This document shows, in pieces, positions 53,516 to 62,210 of a stretch of 64,000 nucleotides of DNA. This stretch comes from Lysinibacillus cavernae (GTDB taxonomy: Bacteria > Bacillota > Bacilli > Bacillales_A > Planococcaceae). Position numbers and translations under genes: made by a program. The DNA lies in the NCBI RefSeq assembly GCF_009724685.1, contig NZ_WMEF01000015.1, positions 18,122 through 82,121 on the forward strand. The letters are read 5' to 3'. Numbering within the stretch: position 1 is the first letter of the stretch; each line of letters starts with the position of its first letter. The notes below the pieces were generated by a model. That model worked only from the letters and a program-made list of their open reading frames with translations, did no database searches and was not told the origin of the DNA.

Positions 53516-54179
53516 AGATGAAGTAAGCATTGCAGAGCTCCAACGAGATTATTTAGAGATTAATGGTTTTACAGTAGATATACAACATCATGGAGATGAT
53601 GGACTGAAGCAGGCACTTCAAGGACATTATGATTTAATCATTTTGGATATTATGCTTCCGGGGATGAATGGCTTTGAAATTTGTAAACAGATTCGTGCAG
53701 TGAACAACATTCCAATATTATTTGTGTCAGCCAAAAAAGAGGAAATTGATAAAATACGTGGTCTTGGACTGGGGGCCGATGATTACATAACGAAGCCGTT
53801 TAGTCCAAGTGAGCTTGTTGCAAGGGTCAAGGCACATTTATCAAGATATGAGCGACTAGCGACAAACCAACAAACAAATAGTATTTTGTCCATTCATGGT
53901 ATTACTATTGATACGTCTGCTAGAAAGGTCATCGTGAATGGTGATGAAATTGCCTTTACGACAAAAGAATTTGATTTACTCGTATTCTTTGTCAAACATC
54001 CGAATCAAGTATTAAGTAAAGAGCAGTTATATGAGCGAAATTGGGGCTATGAATCAGCTGCAGATGTCTCGACTGTGACCGTTCACATACGAAAGCTACG
54101 TGAAAAAATTGAACGTGATCCAGCACAACCAAAGTTTTTGGAAACGGTATGGGGTGCAGGCTACCGTTTAAATGTATAA
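53493..54179 (+). CDS. OmpR/PhoB-family response regulator
   Basis: A 228-residue regulator. The receiver domain (1-115) has the acidic pair in IEDE, phospho-acceptor Asp in LIILDIMLPGMNG (about 52) and Lys in YITKPFSP. The winged-helix DNA-binding domain (130-228) ends with VWGAGYRLNV, typical of the OmpR family. The start ATG 53493 lies within the kinase gene. Partner of the preceding kinase. Terminator follows. Confidence 0.95.
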   Translation: MKKILLIEDEVSIAELQRDYLEINGFTVDIQHHGDDGLKQALQGHYDLIILDIMLPGMNGFEICKQIRAVNNIPILFVSAKKEEIDKIRGLGLGADDYITKPFSPSELVARVKAHLSRYERLATNQQTNSILSIHGITIDTSARKVIVNGDEIAFTTKEFDLLVFFVKHPNQVLSKEQLYERNWGYESAADVSTVTVHIRKLREKIERDPAQPKFLETVWGAGYRLNV

Positions 54180-54183
54180 GAAA

Positions 54184-54217
54184 GAATAGCTCGTCGTCGT
54201 GACGAGGTATTTTTTTT
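54184..54217 (+). terminator. Terminator of the two-component operon
   Basis: ATAGCTCGTC pairs with GACGAGGTAT (one mismatch) followed by eight T. Confidence 0.85.
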
Positions 54218-54322
54218 GACAAATTTTTATCATTTTTTAAGAAATGGTTAATGGATAATTTAGCTTTAGCACTTACACTAAGGAAAGTAAGACGATAAAA
54301 CAGTGAAGGTGGTGCATGACAG

Positions 54323-55033
54323 ATGAAGAGAATGCAGGCGGTCGTCATAGCTTTATCATTTTTGCTTCAAGGTTGTGCCTCAAATGATATAGAGGCAATA
54401 AAGCTTGATGAAGGGGAGAGTGAAGCGGTGAAAACAGATTTAACGAGTGACTTGTTTAAAGCTGCAGAAAAAGGAGATATGAACGCGCTTCAAAAAGTCA
54501 TTGATCAAAAAGTGGATATTAACGCCCAGGATTCAAATAAGCGAACAGCTTTAATGATTGCTACATATAATCATGATACAAAGGCAGCAAAATTATTAAT
54601 TGATGCAGGTGCAGATGTCAACATTCAGGATAGTATGCAAAACACGCCTTTTTTATATGCAGGAGCAGAGGGCCTTCTTGCTATTTTAAAGCTGACGATT
54701 CAAGCTGGTGCAGATCCTTCCATTCCGAATCGATATGGGGGAACAGCATTAATTCCAGCATCTGAGCATGGTCACATTGAGGTCATTGAGGAACTTTTAA
54801 CTACTACAAACATTGATGTTGATCATGTCAATCATTTGGGATGGACAGCATTAATGGAGGCAATCGTTTTAAATAACGGCAACCCAACGCAGCAAACAGC
54901 GATTCAGTTGCTGATTGAACATGGTGCTGATGTGAATATACCAGATAATAATAATGTGACACCGTTGCAACATGCGAAACAACGAGGATTTAAGGAGATA
55001 GAACAAATACTTATTGCAGCGGGAGCGATATAA
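54323..55033 (+). CDS. Ankyrin-repeat lipoprotein
   Basis: A 236-residue lipoprotein with signal peptide and lipobox LQGC (C18). After an acidic linker, five ankyrin repeats run from about residue 45 to the end; typical units are KRTALMIATYNHDTKAAKLL and GWTALMEAIVL. It ends in PLQHAKQRGFKEIEQILIAA. Surface ankyrin lipoproteins act as binding scaffolds; the partner is unknown. GAAGGTGGTG precedes ATG 54323. A hairpin just after the stop seems to have been duplicated by an insertion. Confidence 0.9.
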   Translation: MKRMQAVVIALSFLLQGCASNDIEAIKLDEGESEAVKTDLTSDLFKAAEKGDMNALQKVIDQKVDINAQDSNKRTALMIATYNHDTKAAKLLIDAGADVNIQDSMQNTPFLYAGAEGLLAILKLTIQAGADPSIPNRYGGTALIPASEHGHIEVIEELLTTTNIDVDHVNHLGWTALMEAIVLNNGNPTQQTAIQLLIEHGADVNIPDNNNVTPLQHAKQRGFKEIEQILIAAGAI

Positions 55034-55040
55034 AAACTAC

Positions 55041-55066
55041 ACTGTAGAGTACTAATCTCTACAGTT
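55041..55066 (+). repeat. Left copy of a duplicated terminator stem flanking the IS remnant
   Basis: ACTGTAGAG...CTCTACAGT, a 9-base stem with a short loop, lies after the ankyrin gene. The same sequence, with two extra loop bases, recurs at 55494-55520 on the far side of the IS remnant and only there has a T run. Confidence 0.7.
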
Positions 55067-55073
55067 CAGACTG

Positions 55074-55118
55074 TCGACAAAAGGAATCGAGAAGTTCACA
55101 CTCGATTCCTTTTGTCTT
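55074..55118. terminator. Hairpin inside the IS remnant
   Basis: GACAAAAGGAATCGAG pairs perfectly with CTCGATTCCTTTTGTC around a 9-base loop, followed by T residues. Confidence 0.85.
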
Positions 55119-55204
55119 TTTTCTTCTATGAATATGTTTAAAAATGGTGATTTTCTACCCGTTAAACATACTCTCTAAGCAAAAGAATTTTATAAAGCTG
55201 CCTG

Positions 55205-55363
55205 CTACGTCCAAATAGCCAGTTTCTTTAAATTCATGGCAGCAAAAGTAAGCATCGCCTGCAAGGACTCTAGTTTTCGTACTAAATAATCTTCAGGTAT
55301 CAATTGATCAATCGTTAACATTTCTAATTGTTCACGTTCATTGATTTGATTCTTCGTCATCAT
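55205..55363 (-). pseudogene. IS1182-family transposase remnant with internal deletion
   Basis: A 52-codon frame. The first part, REQLEMLTIDQLIPEDYLVR, is the usual start of IS1182-type transposases (DUF772 region), and the end, LTFAAMNLKKLAIWT, is like their C-terminus. A full transposase has about 450-500 residues, so nearly all of the catalytic core was deleted in frame. Confidence 0.7.
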
Positions 55364-55399
55364 GGTTAAACACCTTAATAGGGAGTTCTTTATGTAAAA

Positions 55400-55460
55400 G
55401 TTGATTGGAACGAAGGGCGACCCCGCCCGCGGAAAGCGTCCGCCCGTAGTGGAAATCAAC
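55400..55460. repeat. GC-rich imperfect palindrome (CGGACGCTTTCCGCGGG type)
   Basis: GTTGATT at the left end pairs with AAATCAAC at the right; the centre, read on the minus strand, contains GGACGCTTTCCGCGGGCGG. It is far richer in G+C than the surroundings. The motif is a familiar dispersed element near IS ends and in intergenic DNA of Bacillaceae. Confidence 0.6.
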
Positions 55461-55493
55461 GGCTTTACTTTATTTCATTGTAAAAGAAAAAAG

Positions 55494-55527
55494 ACTGTAG
55501 AGTACTCTAATCTCTACAGTTTTTTTG
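55494..55527 (+). terminator. Right copy of the duplicated terminator
   Basis: ACTGTAGAG pairs with CTCTACAGT, followed by seven T. This is probably the original terminator of the ankyrin gene, now about 460 bases away. Confidence 0.75.
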
Positions 55528-55648
55528 TTCTTAAATTAATTTTCCTATTTTTTAATTTTTTTTTAATAATTTATTTATTGGCAGTTTAGATATGGGCTTT
55601 ATGATAAATTTTGTAAACCAAATTACACCATAAAGGAGAGTTTATCAA

Positions 55649-56734
55649 ATGAAAATAAGAAAACGTATTGTCCCAGCAGCATTAGCTTTATCTGTTTTAT
55701 CAGCAGGGTTTGTAACATTTAATGCGCCATTAAACACTGAAGCTGCAGGTAATCAAACTGTAGCAGTAGCCCAAAGTGAGCAAATAGCGAAAATTACGAA
55801 CATTAAACCATTAAATACAATGACGCTACAAATTACATTTAACCAGCCGTTAGCAGCAACTGATGTAGATCTGAACAATTTAGATGCAATTAAAAAACAT
55901 TTTAGTTTTAATGGAGATTTAGAGATTGTCAATGTGCCTCGCTTAATGACGGGTTCAAAGAGTACATATATTGTACCGACGACATTCCAAGAAGATGATT
56001 TCATTTATACATTGAGCTATAAAGAACAGCGCAATAAAGTTTTTGAAGGAACAGATGAAAAAGTAATTGTACGAAATGTGGAGCAAGTAACAAACGATAC
56101 ATTTACACTGGAAGCATTCCAAGAAGATGGCGTTGTCGACTATGCCAATATTATTGAAGCATATCGTGCAGGGCGTGGCGATTTAGCGTTTAGCTTAGAT
56201 CGTCATAATCGTGATACTGATGGCAAACGCTTCGATATTATTTCTTCTTTACGTGATCGCTATGTGACAGTGAAAACAAGTGAAGGGGAAGAGTTTGTAG
56301 CTAATTATGTACCATTTACACAAGCGGCTGATGGCAGACAAGCTTCTCAATTTAGATTGCCTGCTGGTCAAACGTTAAAGCCAGGTGTCACATACCGTGT
56401 GTACTCACAATGGGCTGAGATTGATGTAAAGAGCTTTGTAGCGAAAGAAATCGCACCGTTTACACTACAATCTGCAACAGTAATTGATCCTCAATCATTT
56501 TCACTACAATTATCAAAGGATCCTCAATCCGATTTACTAGCTGGAAGAAGTGTAGAGCTACGCGGAAATGATGGTAGCTCATTACAAGCACAGTACCGCT
56601 ATTCATCACGTAAAGGTCCTGTAGGCATCTTTGATATGGCTAAGGGAGACACATTAAAAGCAAATGTAAGTTATACAGTTGTCCCATTAAACAATTGGGC
56701 TACAGCGACAAATGTAGTCCTACAAGGTAAATAA
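55649..56734 (+). CDS. Secreted S-layer-like (SbsC-type Ig-like) protein
   Basis: A 361-residue exported protein with a signal peptide (1-33, cut after EA). The mature part has two or three Ig-like strand-rich domains with the SbsC/SbsA pattern: ITNIKPLNTMTLQITFNQPL, RNVEQVTNDTFTLEAFQ and FTLQSATVIDPQSFSLQLSK, each opening a repeat of about 110 residues. No SLH or other wall anchor is present, so it may bind by charge or be released. AAAGGAGAG precedes ATG 55649. Function probably structural at the cell surface. Confidence 0.78.
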   Translation: MKIRKRIVPAALALSVLSAGFVTFNAPLNTEAAGNQTVAVAQSEQIAKITNIKPLNTMTLQITFNQPLAATDVDLNNLDAIKKHFSFNGDLEIVNVPRLMTGSKSTYIVPTTFQEDDFIYTLSYKEQRNKVFEGTDEKVIVRNVEQVTNDTFTLEAFQEDGVVDYANIIEAYRAGRGDLAFSLDRHNRDTDGKRFDIISSLRDRYVTVKTSEGEEFVANYVPFTQAADGRQASQFRLPAGQTLKPGVTYRVYSQWAEIDVKSFVAKEIAPFTLQSATVIDPQSFSLQLSKDPQSDLLAGRSVELRGNDGSSLQAQYRYSSRKGPVGIFDMAKGDTLKANVSYTVVPLNNWATATNVVLQGK

Positions 56735-56785
56735 TCTATAATAAAATAATGAATCTGTCATTTGAAACCTAAAACCTGAAACTTA

Positions 56786-56818
56786 AAAAATCTCGTCACG
56801 ACTGTGGCGAGATTTTAT
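56786..56818. terminator. Bidirectional terminator
   Basis: AAAATCTCGTCAC pairs with GTGGCGAGATTTT between convergent genes (one wobble). Confidence 0.87.
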
Positions 56819-56820
56819 GT

Positions 56821-57426
56821 TTATAGCCAGCCTTTTTCACTAGCCACCTGAGCGGCTTGCTGTCTAGATTCAACTTGTAGTTTTTGAATAGAGGTTGATA
56901 AATAATTGCGAATGGTACCCTTTGTTAAAAATAATTGTTTACTAATTTCATTAGTGGATAAACCTTCTTTTACAAGCTTTAGTACCGCAATTTCCCGTTC
57001 GTTTAATGGATTTTGCCCCTTCATAAACAATGTAGCGGCTAAATCCTTGCTGACAACCTTTTCACCCTGCATGATTTTTCGAATCGTAGCAATTAAATAA
57101 TCAATTGGTTCATCTTTCAATAGATAGCCGTGTACCTCGCAATCCATTGCTTTTTGTAAGTAGCCAGGGCGTGCAAAGGTTGTGACAATCATTACTTTGC
57201 AGGGCAAGTTGGCCTGTTTAATTTTTTCAGCAAGCTCTAAACCTGAAAGATTGGGCATTTCAATATCCACTAGGCAAACATCTGGTAGCTCCAGTTGGAT
57301 GTAGTCCCATGCTTTTTGGCCATCAGAAACTTCGGCTATTACTTCAATATCCTGTTCGAATGATAAGAGCGATGTTAAGGCACCACGTAACATTTGCTGG
57401 TCCTCTGCTAGTAAAACGCGTATCAT
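56821..57426 (-). CDS. NarL/LuxR-family response regulator
   Basis: A 201-residue regulator. Receiver domain 1-118 has the acidic pair in LAEDQQ, the phospho-acceptor Asp in VCLVDIEMPNLSG (about 54) and Lys in YLLKDEP. The LuxR helix-turn-helix at 138-200 reads LNEREIAVLKLVKEGLSTNE. It resembles DesR/LiaR. Its ATG overlaps the stop of the kinase gene (ATGA), so the pair is coupled. Confidence 0.94.
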   Translation of the reverse strand: MIRVLLAEDQQMLRGALTSLLSFEQDIEVIAEVSDGQKAWDYIQLELPDVCLVDIEMPNLSGLELAEKIKQANLPCKVMIVTTFARPGYLQKAMDCEVHGYLLKDEPIDYLIATIRKIMQGEKVVSKDLAATLFMKGQNPLNEREIAVLKLVKEGLSTNEISKQLFLTKGTIRNYLSTSIQKLQVESRQQAAQVASEKGWL

Positions 57427-58520
57427 GCTGGCAGCTCCTTTCCATCTTGTATCGGTATAATGAGTGAAACGCTAGTACCTGTCGACGCGTTACTTTCAAT
57501 AATGGCCTGACCTTGAAGGATTTGCATTCTTTCTTTCATCGAGGTGATTCCATTGCCGAGTCCCTTTTGTTGTAATCCAATCCCATCGTCTTTGATGACA
57601 AGTGTATACTGCCCATTTTGACAGTGAATCGTGATTTGGCATTTTTTTGCCTGACTATGCTTGAGCATATTTGTAGTAGCTTCTCTTACACATAATGCAA
57701 GCATCGTCTCCTCTACACTAGAAAGAACGATTTTAGGGCATTGATTGTTGAGGGATGTAATGATATTCGCGCTGTGTAATAGCTGCTGACAGTGTAACAG
57801 CTCCGTATGTAACGACACGAAATTCATGTCAGATACGAGTTCACGTACTTGTTTTAGGGCTGTACGTGTTGTGGCTAATATGTCATTTAATTCTTGTTTG
57901 ACGCTTGAAGGATCTCGGTCAATAAGTTTACTAGTCAATTCTGTTTTGACTTTAATCATCGTCAACGTATGACCAATCGTGTCATGGAGATCTCTTGCAA
58001 TACGCTGTCTTTCCTCTTGCTGAACAAGCTGGGTATTGACATCAGCTAATTCAGATTGCAGATTCTTGGACTTTTCTACAAAATAAATGAGGACAGGAAA
58101 CACTAATTGAATCATCATCATGGGTAGTAACACCTGAGACTCTTTCTGCAAAAGAGAGCCTGTTGCCATCTGCATGACAGCCAAAAACATGACAGCAATG
58201 GCTAGCATCCCACAAGCAATATGCCATTTAGTTTTTGCTCTTCCAAGTAAATCAGCAAAGGTAAAGCCGAAAATAAGCATAAACGGCTCCTCGAAAATAC
58301 CCAGTATAGTAATAAGAAGGAAGCCGACTAGTGATGCAAGAAGTAGCTTCCAATCCTGATGCCATAAAGCGATATAGAATGCTATGACGTATAAAACGAG
58401 AATCATTATTTTAACAGCTAAGGGGAGGGCTGAGTTGGACTCTAGCACCATCGTTATGAGAAAAATTAGTGAGATTACATCGATAATTAAATAATGCTTT
58501 GCTTGTTCTCTAGGATAAAT
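57423..58520 (-). CDS. DesK/LiaS-type sensor histidine kinase (HisKA_3)
   Basis: About 365 residues with five or six N-terminal membrane helices, then HisKA_3 with the phospho-histidine in IARDLHDTIGHTLTMIK and a HATPase domain with DDGIGLQQKGLGNGI. The first ATG, 58451, starts inside a hydrophobic segment; the open frame continues upstream through HYLIIDVISLIFLITM to ATT 58520, which has AAGGA 6 bases upstream and overlaps the DUF418 stop. I therefore extend the gene to 58520, with some doubt. DesK senses membrane fluidity; the multi-helix sensor here suggests a membrane signal. Confidence 0.85.
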   Translation of the reverse strand: MYPREQAKHYLIIDVISLIFLITMVLESNSALPLAVKIMILVLYVIAFYIALWHQDWKLLLASLVGFLLITILGIFEEPFMLIFGFTFADLLGRAKTKWHIACGMLAIAVMFLAVMQMATGSLLQKESQVLLPMMMIQLVFPVLIYFVEKSKNLQSELADVNTQLVQQEERQRIARDLHDTIGHTLTMIKVKTELTSKLIDRDPSSVKQELNDILATTRTALKQVRELVSDMNFVSLHTELLHCQQLLHSANIITSLNNQCPKIVLSSVEETMLALCVREATTNMLKHSQAKKCQITIHCQNGQYTLVIKDDGIGLQQKGLGNGITSMKERMQILQGQAIIESNASTGTSVSLIIPIQDGKELPA

Positions 58521-59679
58521 TTTTATTCCTTACACCATCCTTTGTTTCTTTTTGATGTGTCATTGCTTGAATGGTTTGTTTTCGTATCCATTCCATTGGG
58601 CCAAACCGGAATTGCTGTAGCCAAATGGAGGCAAAGATAAGTTGTAGTAAGGACAGGGATAGCCAAATACTAATGATGATTACGCTATTTACTTGCCCAC
58701 CTAAACCAAGTCCCCAACCATAAAAAATGATAGATGCTAGCACGTTTTGTAGAACATAACAGCTCAAAGACATTTTGCCGACATTGGCAAAACGCTGCCA
58801 AAGCCAATCTAGCCTCTTATATTCTACCAGTTTACCTAAAATTCCAATATAGCCAATTGATAGAATAGGTGCACATAAATAGCGAACTGGTAAATCAAAA
58901 AGACCCCCAGGTATAAAAATAAGAAGATTTAAGGGAATGCCAATGTACACACCGATTGTAAACAGTTTTTGTCGAGCTTGACGTCCTTTGTCTGTTTGTG
59001 AAAACACATCGTTGCGCATGAACTTTACACCAAGTAAAAATAAAAAGACATTCATTGGGATAATAAAAATAGCTTCTGTTCGATAAAATAAAAAGTTTGT
59101 CAGACGATGCTGCACTTGTGCTAGCCATGTACCATTTTGATACAATGCAGAAACTGTTTCCATACCATTTAAGGAAACGCTAGCGCCTTGTAAGGTACTG
59201 ATAAAAATAAGCAGAATCAGAAAAACGTGAAAGCTACCAAAAAGATAGAAGGCCCATGTCATGGCTTTGTCGCCAAATCGAATTAAGAAGGCGACGATGA
59301 CAGCTGTTACGGCATAGCTCATTAAAATATCATATTCCATGACAAGTGTGTAATGAAGTAGCCCTTCCAACCCTAAAAAAATGAGTGTCCAAAGATATAC
59401 GCCAGGCCAAGCATTTCCTCTTCGTAATGCTTGCTGATATTTTAATTGCAAACCTACCCCAAACATAATCGTCAACAGTCCAAGTAGCTTACCATTGACG
59501 AAAAATAAAACGACCATTCGTAAAAAATCATTAAAAGACCACCAGCCAGTATAGTTACTTGTTGTGATAATCGATAAATCTCCAAGATAAGCAAAAATCC
59601 AAATATTCGTGCCAAGTGTTCCTAAGACAGCAAAGCCTCTTAACATATCGATAAAGGGGAATCTTTGTTGCGTTTGCAT
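58510..59679 (-). CDS. DUF418 family membrane protein (YeiB-like)
   Basis: A 389-residue protein with about ten membrane helices. The N-terminal motif FIDMLRGFAVLGTLGTNI belongs to the DUF418/acyltransferase-3 related family, and the last third (LSCYVLQNVLASIIFYGWG) is the DUF418 domain proper. Function is unknown. It is upstream of, and overlaps by a few bases, the kinase/regulator pair, so the three genes probably form one operon. Confidence 0.85.
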   Translation of the reverse strand: MQTQQRFPFIDMLRGFAVLGTLGTNIWIFAYLGDLSIITTSNYTGWWSFNDFLRMVVLFFVNGKLLGLLTIMFGVGLQLKYQQALRRGNAWPGVYLWTLIFLGLEGLLHYTLVMEYDILMSYAVTAVIVAFLIRFGDKAMTWAFYLFGSFHVFLILLIFISTLQGASVSLNGMETVSALYQNGTWLAQVQHRLTNFLFYRTEAIFIIPMNVFLFLLGVKFMRNDVFSQTDKGRQARQKLFTIGVYIGIPLNLLIFIPGGLFDLPVRYLCAPILSIGYIGILGKLVEYKRLDWLWQRFANVGKMSLSCYVLQNVLASIIFYGWGLGLGGQVNSVIIISIWLSLSLLQLIFASIWLQQFRFGPMEWIRKQTIQAMTHQKETKDGVRNKNLS

Positions 59680-59795
59680 CTATTTCATCACTCTTTCATT
59701 GTTTTCTTACATTAAGGATAAGAAATTTAAGGGAGAAAACCAATTCACACCAGTCAAAGAATGTTTATGACAGGTGTCATATAGAAGTTGGACAA

Positions 59796-59828
59796 CACAA
59801 AAAACCAGCAACGCTATGGGTGCTGGCA
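59796..59828 (-). terminator. Terminator of the methyltransferase gene
   Basis: On the minus strand GCCAGCA pairs with TTGCTGG around a 9-base loop, followed by six T. Confidence 0.85.
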
Positions 59829-59831
59829 CGA

Positions 59832-60539
59832 TTATTTTGTGCAGGTATAGATGCGATAGTCTAAAAATTTTTCGTATTTTTCGTTCATGGCAATGTGCTG
59901 ATCCATTACATCATATAACTCAGATTCAATAGCTGTGGAAAGATGGAATTCAGGTTTGGATGAGATGGATTTGTTTTTTTGTATGCGAATATCATGAAAC
60001 CCAGCCTGTTGCAATAAACGTACCCAATCTTTTTTCATAAGGAGAGACTCAAATCCGTAAAATTGTAGGATGTCGTCTGCTAGTTGAGCGGGAAGCAACG
60101 TAGAAATGGTAAATTCAATGGCGATGAAGCGACCGCCTTTCTTCAATAAACGATAAATCTCTTGCAAAGCACGTTGTTGATCTACAAAAGCAAGAACCGA
60201 TTCGGTAAGAATGAAATCAAAGGACTCTTTAGTTAACGAGGTTTGTTCAATAGAGCCTAGTAGAAGGGTGACAGGTAAACGTGCTTTTTCCATTCGTTGC
60301 CGAGCTTTTTCAATCATGATGGGCTGAATATCTAAGCCAGTAACGTTTGCTTGATAGTATGTAGCCAAATAAGCAGCCGTTTGCCCTGTACCACACCCAA
60401 CATCTAGAATATGTGAGGCTTGCTGGATTTTCTCTGTTTTAAATAGAACTTTTGATAGATTAATGCCCCCAGGATGTGCGCCACCAACACCAAATTTAGC
60501 TAAAAAAGCAAGATAATTAGAGCCTTGAATAAGTACCAC
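59832..60539 (-). CDS. Class I SAM-dependent methyltransferase
   Basis: A 235-residue enzyme with the SAM-binding motif HILDVGCGTGQTAAYLA (about 40-55), motif II acidic residue in NVTGLDIQPIMIEKA and motif post-I/III in GGRFIAIEF. The C-terminal half is a helical substrate cap. The substrate cannot be told; the layout is like ubiquinone/menaquinone or small-molecule methyltransferases. AAGAAGGTGGTAC precedes the ATG-like start region at 60539. Stands alone with its own terminator. Confidence 0.88.
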   Translation of the reverse strand: MVLIQGSNYLAFLAKFGVGGAHPGGINLSKVLFKTEKIQQASHILDVGCGTGQTAAYLATYYQANVTGLDIQPIMIEKARQRMEKARLPVTLLLGSIEQTSLTKESFDFILTESVLAFVDQQRALQEIYRLLKKGGRFIAIEFTISTLLPAQLADDILQFYGFESLLMKKDWVRLLQQAGFHDIRIQKNKSISSKPEFHLSTAIESELYDVMDQHIAMNEKYEKFLDYRIYTCTK

Positions 60540-60726
60540 CTTCTTTTTTCTTATAGTATGACAAGAAAACTAGTATGGTTCCGTCAAACAACTTGAATCA
60601 CTAGATTTCCGTATTTTTGGAGAGGGGATGAAAATATATTATTTTTAACCACTTCTTCAAAAGTCTAATTCACCAATAAATTTCGCACATATACTATTTA
60701 GAAGCTTTCAGATAGGGGGTGTATAA

Positions 60727-60972
60727 ATGCCATATTTTCAGCCGAATTCTAGAAGGGGTCCATATCCGCCGAGCAATAGACAATATTTTGGCCCTCCTTT
60801 TCGAGGTAGAATGGTGCAGCAACCTTACTATTCTCCCAATCAGCAAATGCAAGGTTCTAGATTAGGAAATTTACCAGATCATTTAAATACGATTATGGGG
60901 CATGCTGGGACGATTACTAATGGAGTAAATATGTTAAGGCAGATGGGAGCATTACTAAGTTTATTTAGATAA
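60727..60972 (+). CDS. Small YppG/YqfQ-like protein
   Basis: An 81-residue protein. Residues 1-45 are rich in Pro, Tyr, Arg, Gln and Asn (PYPPSNRQYFGPPFRGRM), and the C-terminal part (50-81) is a conserved-looking helix with HAGTITNGVNMLRQMGALLS. This layout (low-complexity P/Y/Q start, helical MGxxxxGxxMxRQxG end) is that of YppG and YqfQ-like proteins, which have been linked to the spore coat. AGGGGGTG precedes ATG 60727. Moderate confidence in the family. Confidence 0.65.
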   Translation: MPYFQPNSRRGPYPPSNRQYFGPPFRGRMVQQPYYSPNQQMQGSRLGNLPDHLNTIMGHAGTITNGVNMLRQMGALLSLFR

Positions 60973-61014
60973 AAGATAGAAACCCTCTTAAGCGAACTAG
61001 CTTAAGAGGGTTCA
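60973..61014. terminator. Bidirectional terminator
   Basis: GAAACCCTCTTAAGC pairs with GCTTAAGAGGGTTC around a 6-base loop between convergent genes. Confidence 0.87.
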
Positions 61015-61023
61015 TATTAGGGT

Positions 61024-62073
61024 TTACTTTACTTGGACAAGTTGCTTTTCGATAATGGAACGGTTTTTCTCTTTAAATAGCTCATTATGAGAGGAGACCA
61101 TGCCTTGACGATAGGCTGTTGGTTCTAAATAAGTTTTAATTGAATTGACTGCATTGGCTGCATCTTGGAATGTCCCAAGAAGCAGATTGATTTTTCCTTC
61201 AAACGATAAAATATCGCCAGCAGCAAAAATACCGGGCTGTGTCGTTTCACCTGTTGCTTTTCCTTCAAAATAATAATCATCCTTTTTAGGAATGGCAATC
61301 GCTTCATCAAATGTCAGGGATGCCTCACGGTTATAGCCATGACTGACAATTACCTCATCGATTTGACGAGTATAACTTTGCTTGGTTTTTGTATTTTCAC
61401 AAGTTACTAATTGAATAGCGGTTTTATCAGCATTGGCAGAAAGCTTTGTAATCGTTGTATTGCATTCTATATGCACGCCCGCATCAAGTGCTTCCTGCAC
61501 CGTAGCTTCATGTGCTGATAAATTCTCTTTGCGATAAACAACTGTGACTCTTTTGGCTATAGGGCTCAGTTCAACAGCCCAATCAATGGCCGCATTGCCA
61601 CCACCTGAAATCATAATGTCTTTATCTACAAAACGTTTATAAGACTGAACAGTATAATGTAAATTTGACATTTCATATTTTTCAGCACCTTCAAGTTTTA
61701 GCTTTTGAGGATTAATGATACCACCACCGACAGCTAGTAGTACCGTTTTAGTATAATGCTTGTCACCAGTCGCCGTATGTATAATAAAAATGTCGTCCTG
61801 ACGTTCAATTAAATCTACTTTTGTATCTGTCAAAATTGTAGGATCAAATGTTTTTGCTTGCTCGATTAATTGTTTGACAAATTGTTGACCTAAAATGGGA
61901 GGATGTCCCCCAATATCCCAAATTAGCTTTTCAGGATAAAGTAATACTTTTCCACCAAGTTGGGATTGACTCTCTATTAATTTTGTTTTTAACCCACGTA
62001 AACCACTATAAAAGGCACTATATAACCCAGCAGGGCCTCCGCCAATAATTGTCACATCATATACATGTTGCAT
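61024..62073 (-). CDS. Ferredoxin/flavodoxin-NADP+ reductase (YumC/IruO-type)
   Basis: A 349-residue thioredoxin-reductase-like flavoprotein that lacks the redox-active CxxC, as in YumC. FAD motif is IIGGGPAGLYSAFYSGLRG at the N-terminus, the NADP motif is MISGGGNAAIDWA (about 155), and the C-terminal FAD motif is GIFAAGDILSFEGKINLL. It feeds electrons to ferredoxin or flavodoxin. ATG 62073 is chosen; GTG 62085 is too close to AAGGAT. A near-perfect Fur box lies about 80 bases upstream, so it is probably induced by iron lack. IruO of Staphylococcus aureus, a relative, is Fur-controlled and supports haem iron release. Confidence 0.92.
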   Translation of the reverse strand: MQHVYDVTIIGGGPAGLYSAFYSGLRGLKTKLIESQSQLGGKVLLYPEKLIWDIGGHPPILGQQFVKQLIEQAKTFDPTILTDTKVDLIERQDDIFIIHTATGDKHYTKTVLLAVGGGIINPQKLKLEGAEKYEMSNLHYTVQSYKRFVDKDIMISGGGNAAIDWAVELSPIAKRVTVVYRKENLSAHEATVQEALDAGVHIECNTTITKLSANADKTAIQLVTCENTKTKQSYTRQIDEVIVSHGYNREASLTFDEAIAIPKKDDYYFEGKATGETTQPGIFAAGDILSFEGKINLLLGTFQDAANAVNSIKTYLEPTAYRQGMVSSHNELFKEKNRSIIEKQLVQVK

Positions 62074-62148
62074 TTTTATTACCACATCCTTAATAAATAG
62101 TAAAAAGTAAAAGACAAAATCTTATCAGATAACTAGACTAATTCTAGT

Positions 62149-62167
62149 GATAATGATTATCATTATA
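62149..62167. promoter_or_regulatory. Fur box
   Basis: GATAATGATTATCATTATA differs from the 19-base Fur consensus GATAATGATAATCATTATC at the symmetric centre and the last base only. It lies between the leftward reductase gene and a rightward TATAAT at 62177, so it may control both directions. Confidence 0.85.
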
Positions 62168-62210
62168 AGCTTTGAATATAATAGCATGGAAAGAAGTAAA
62201 AAGAAAGTGA

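Larger units (their letters stand above)
55067..55493 (-). mobile_element. Internally deleted IS1182-type element
   Basis: About 430 bases between two copies of a terminator sequence. It holds a hairpin (55074-55118) that matches the type of terminator found at the end of IS1182-type transposase genes, a short transposase remnant (55205-55363) joining an N-terminal to a C-terminal segment, and a GC-rich palindromic block at 55400-55460. The flanking duplication looks like insertion into a palindromic terminator, which IS1182 elements are known to favour. Clear terminal inverted repeats were not found by eye. Confidence 0.55.
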
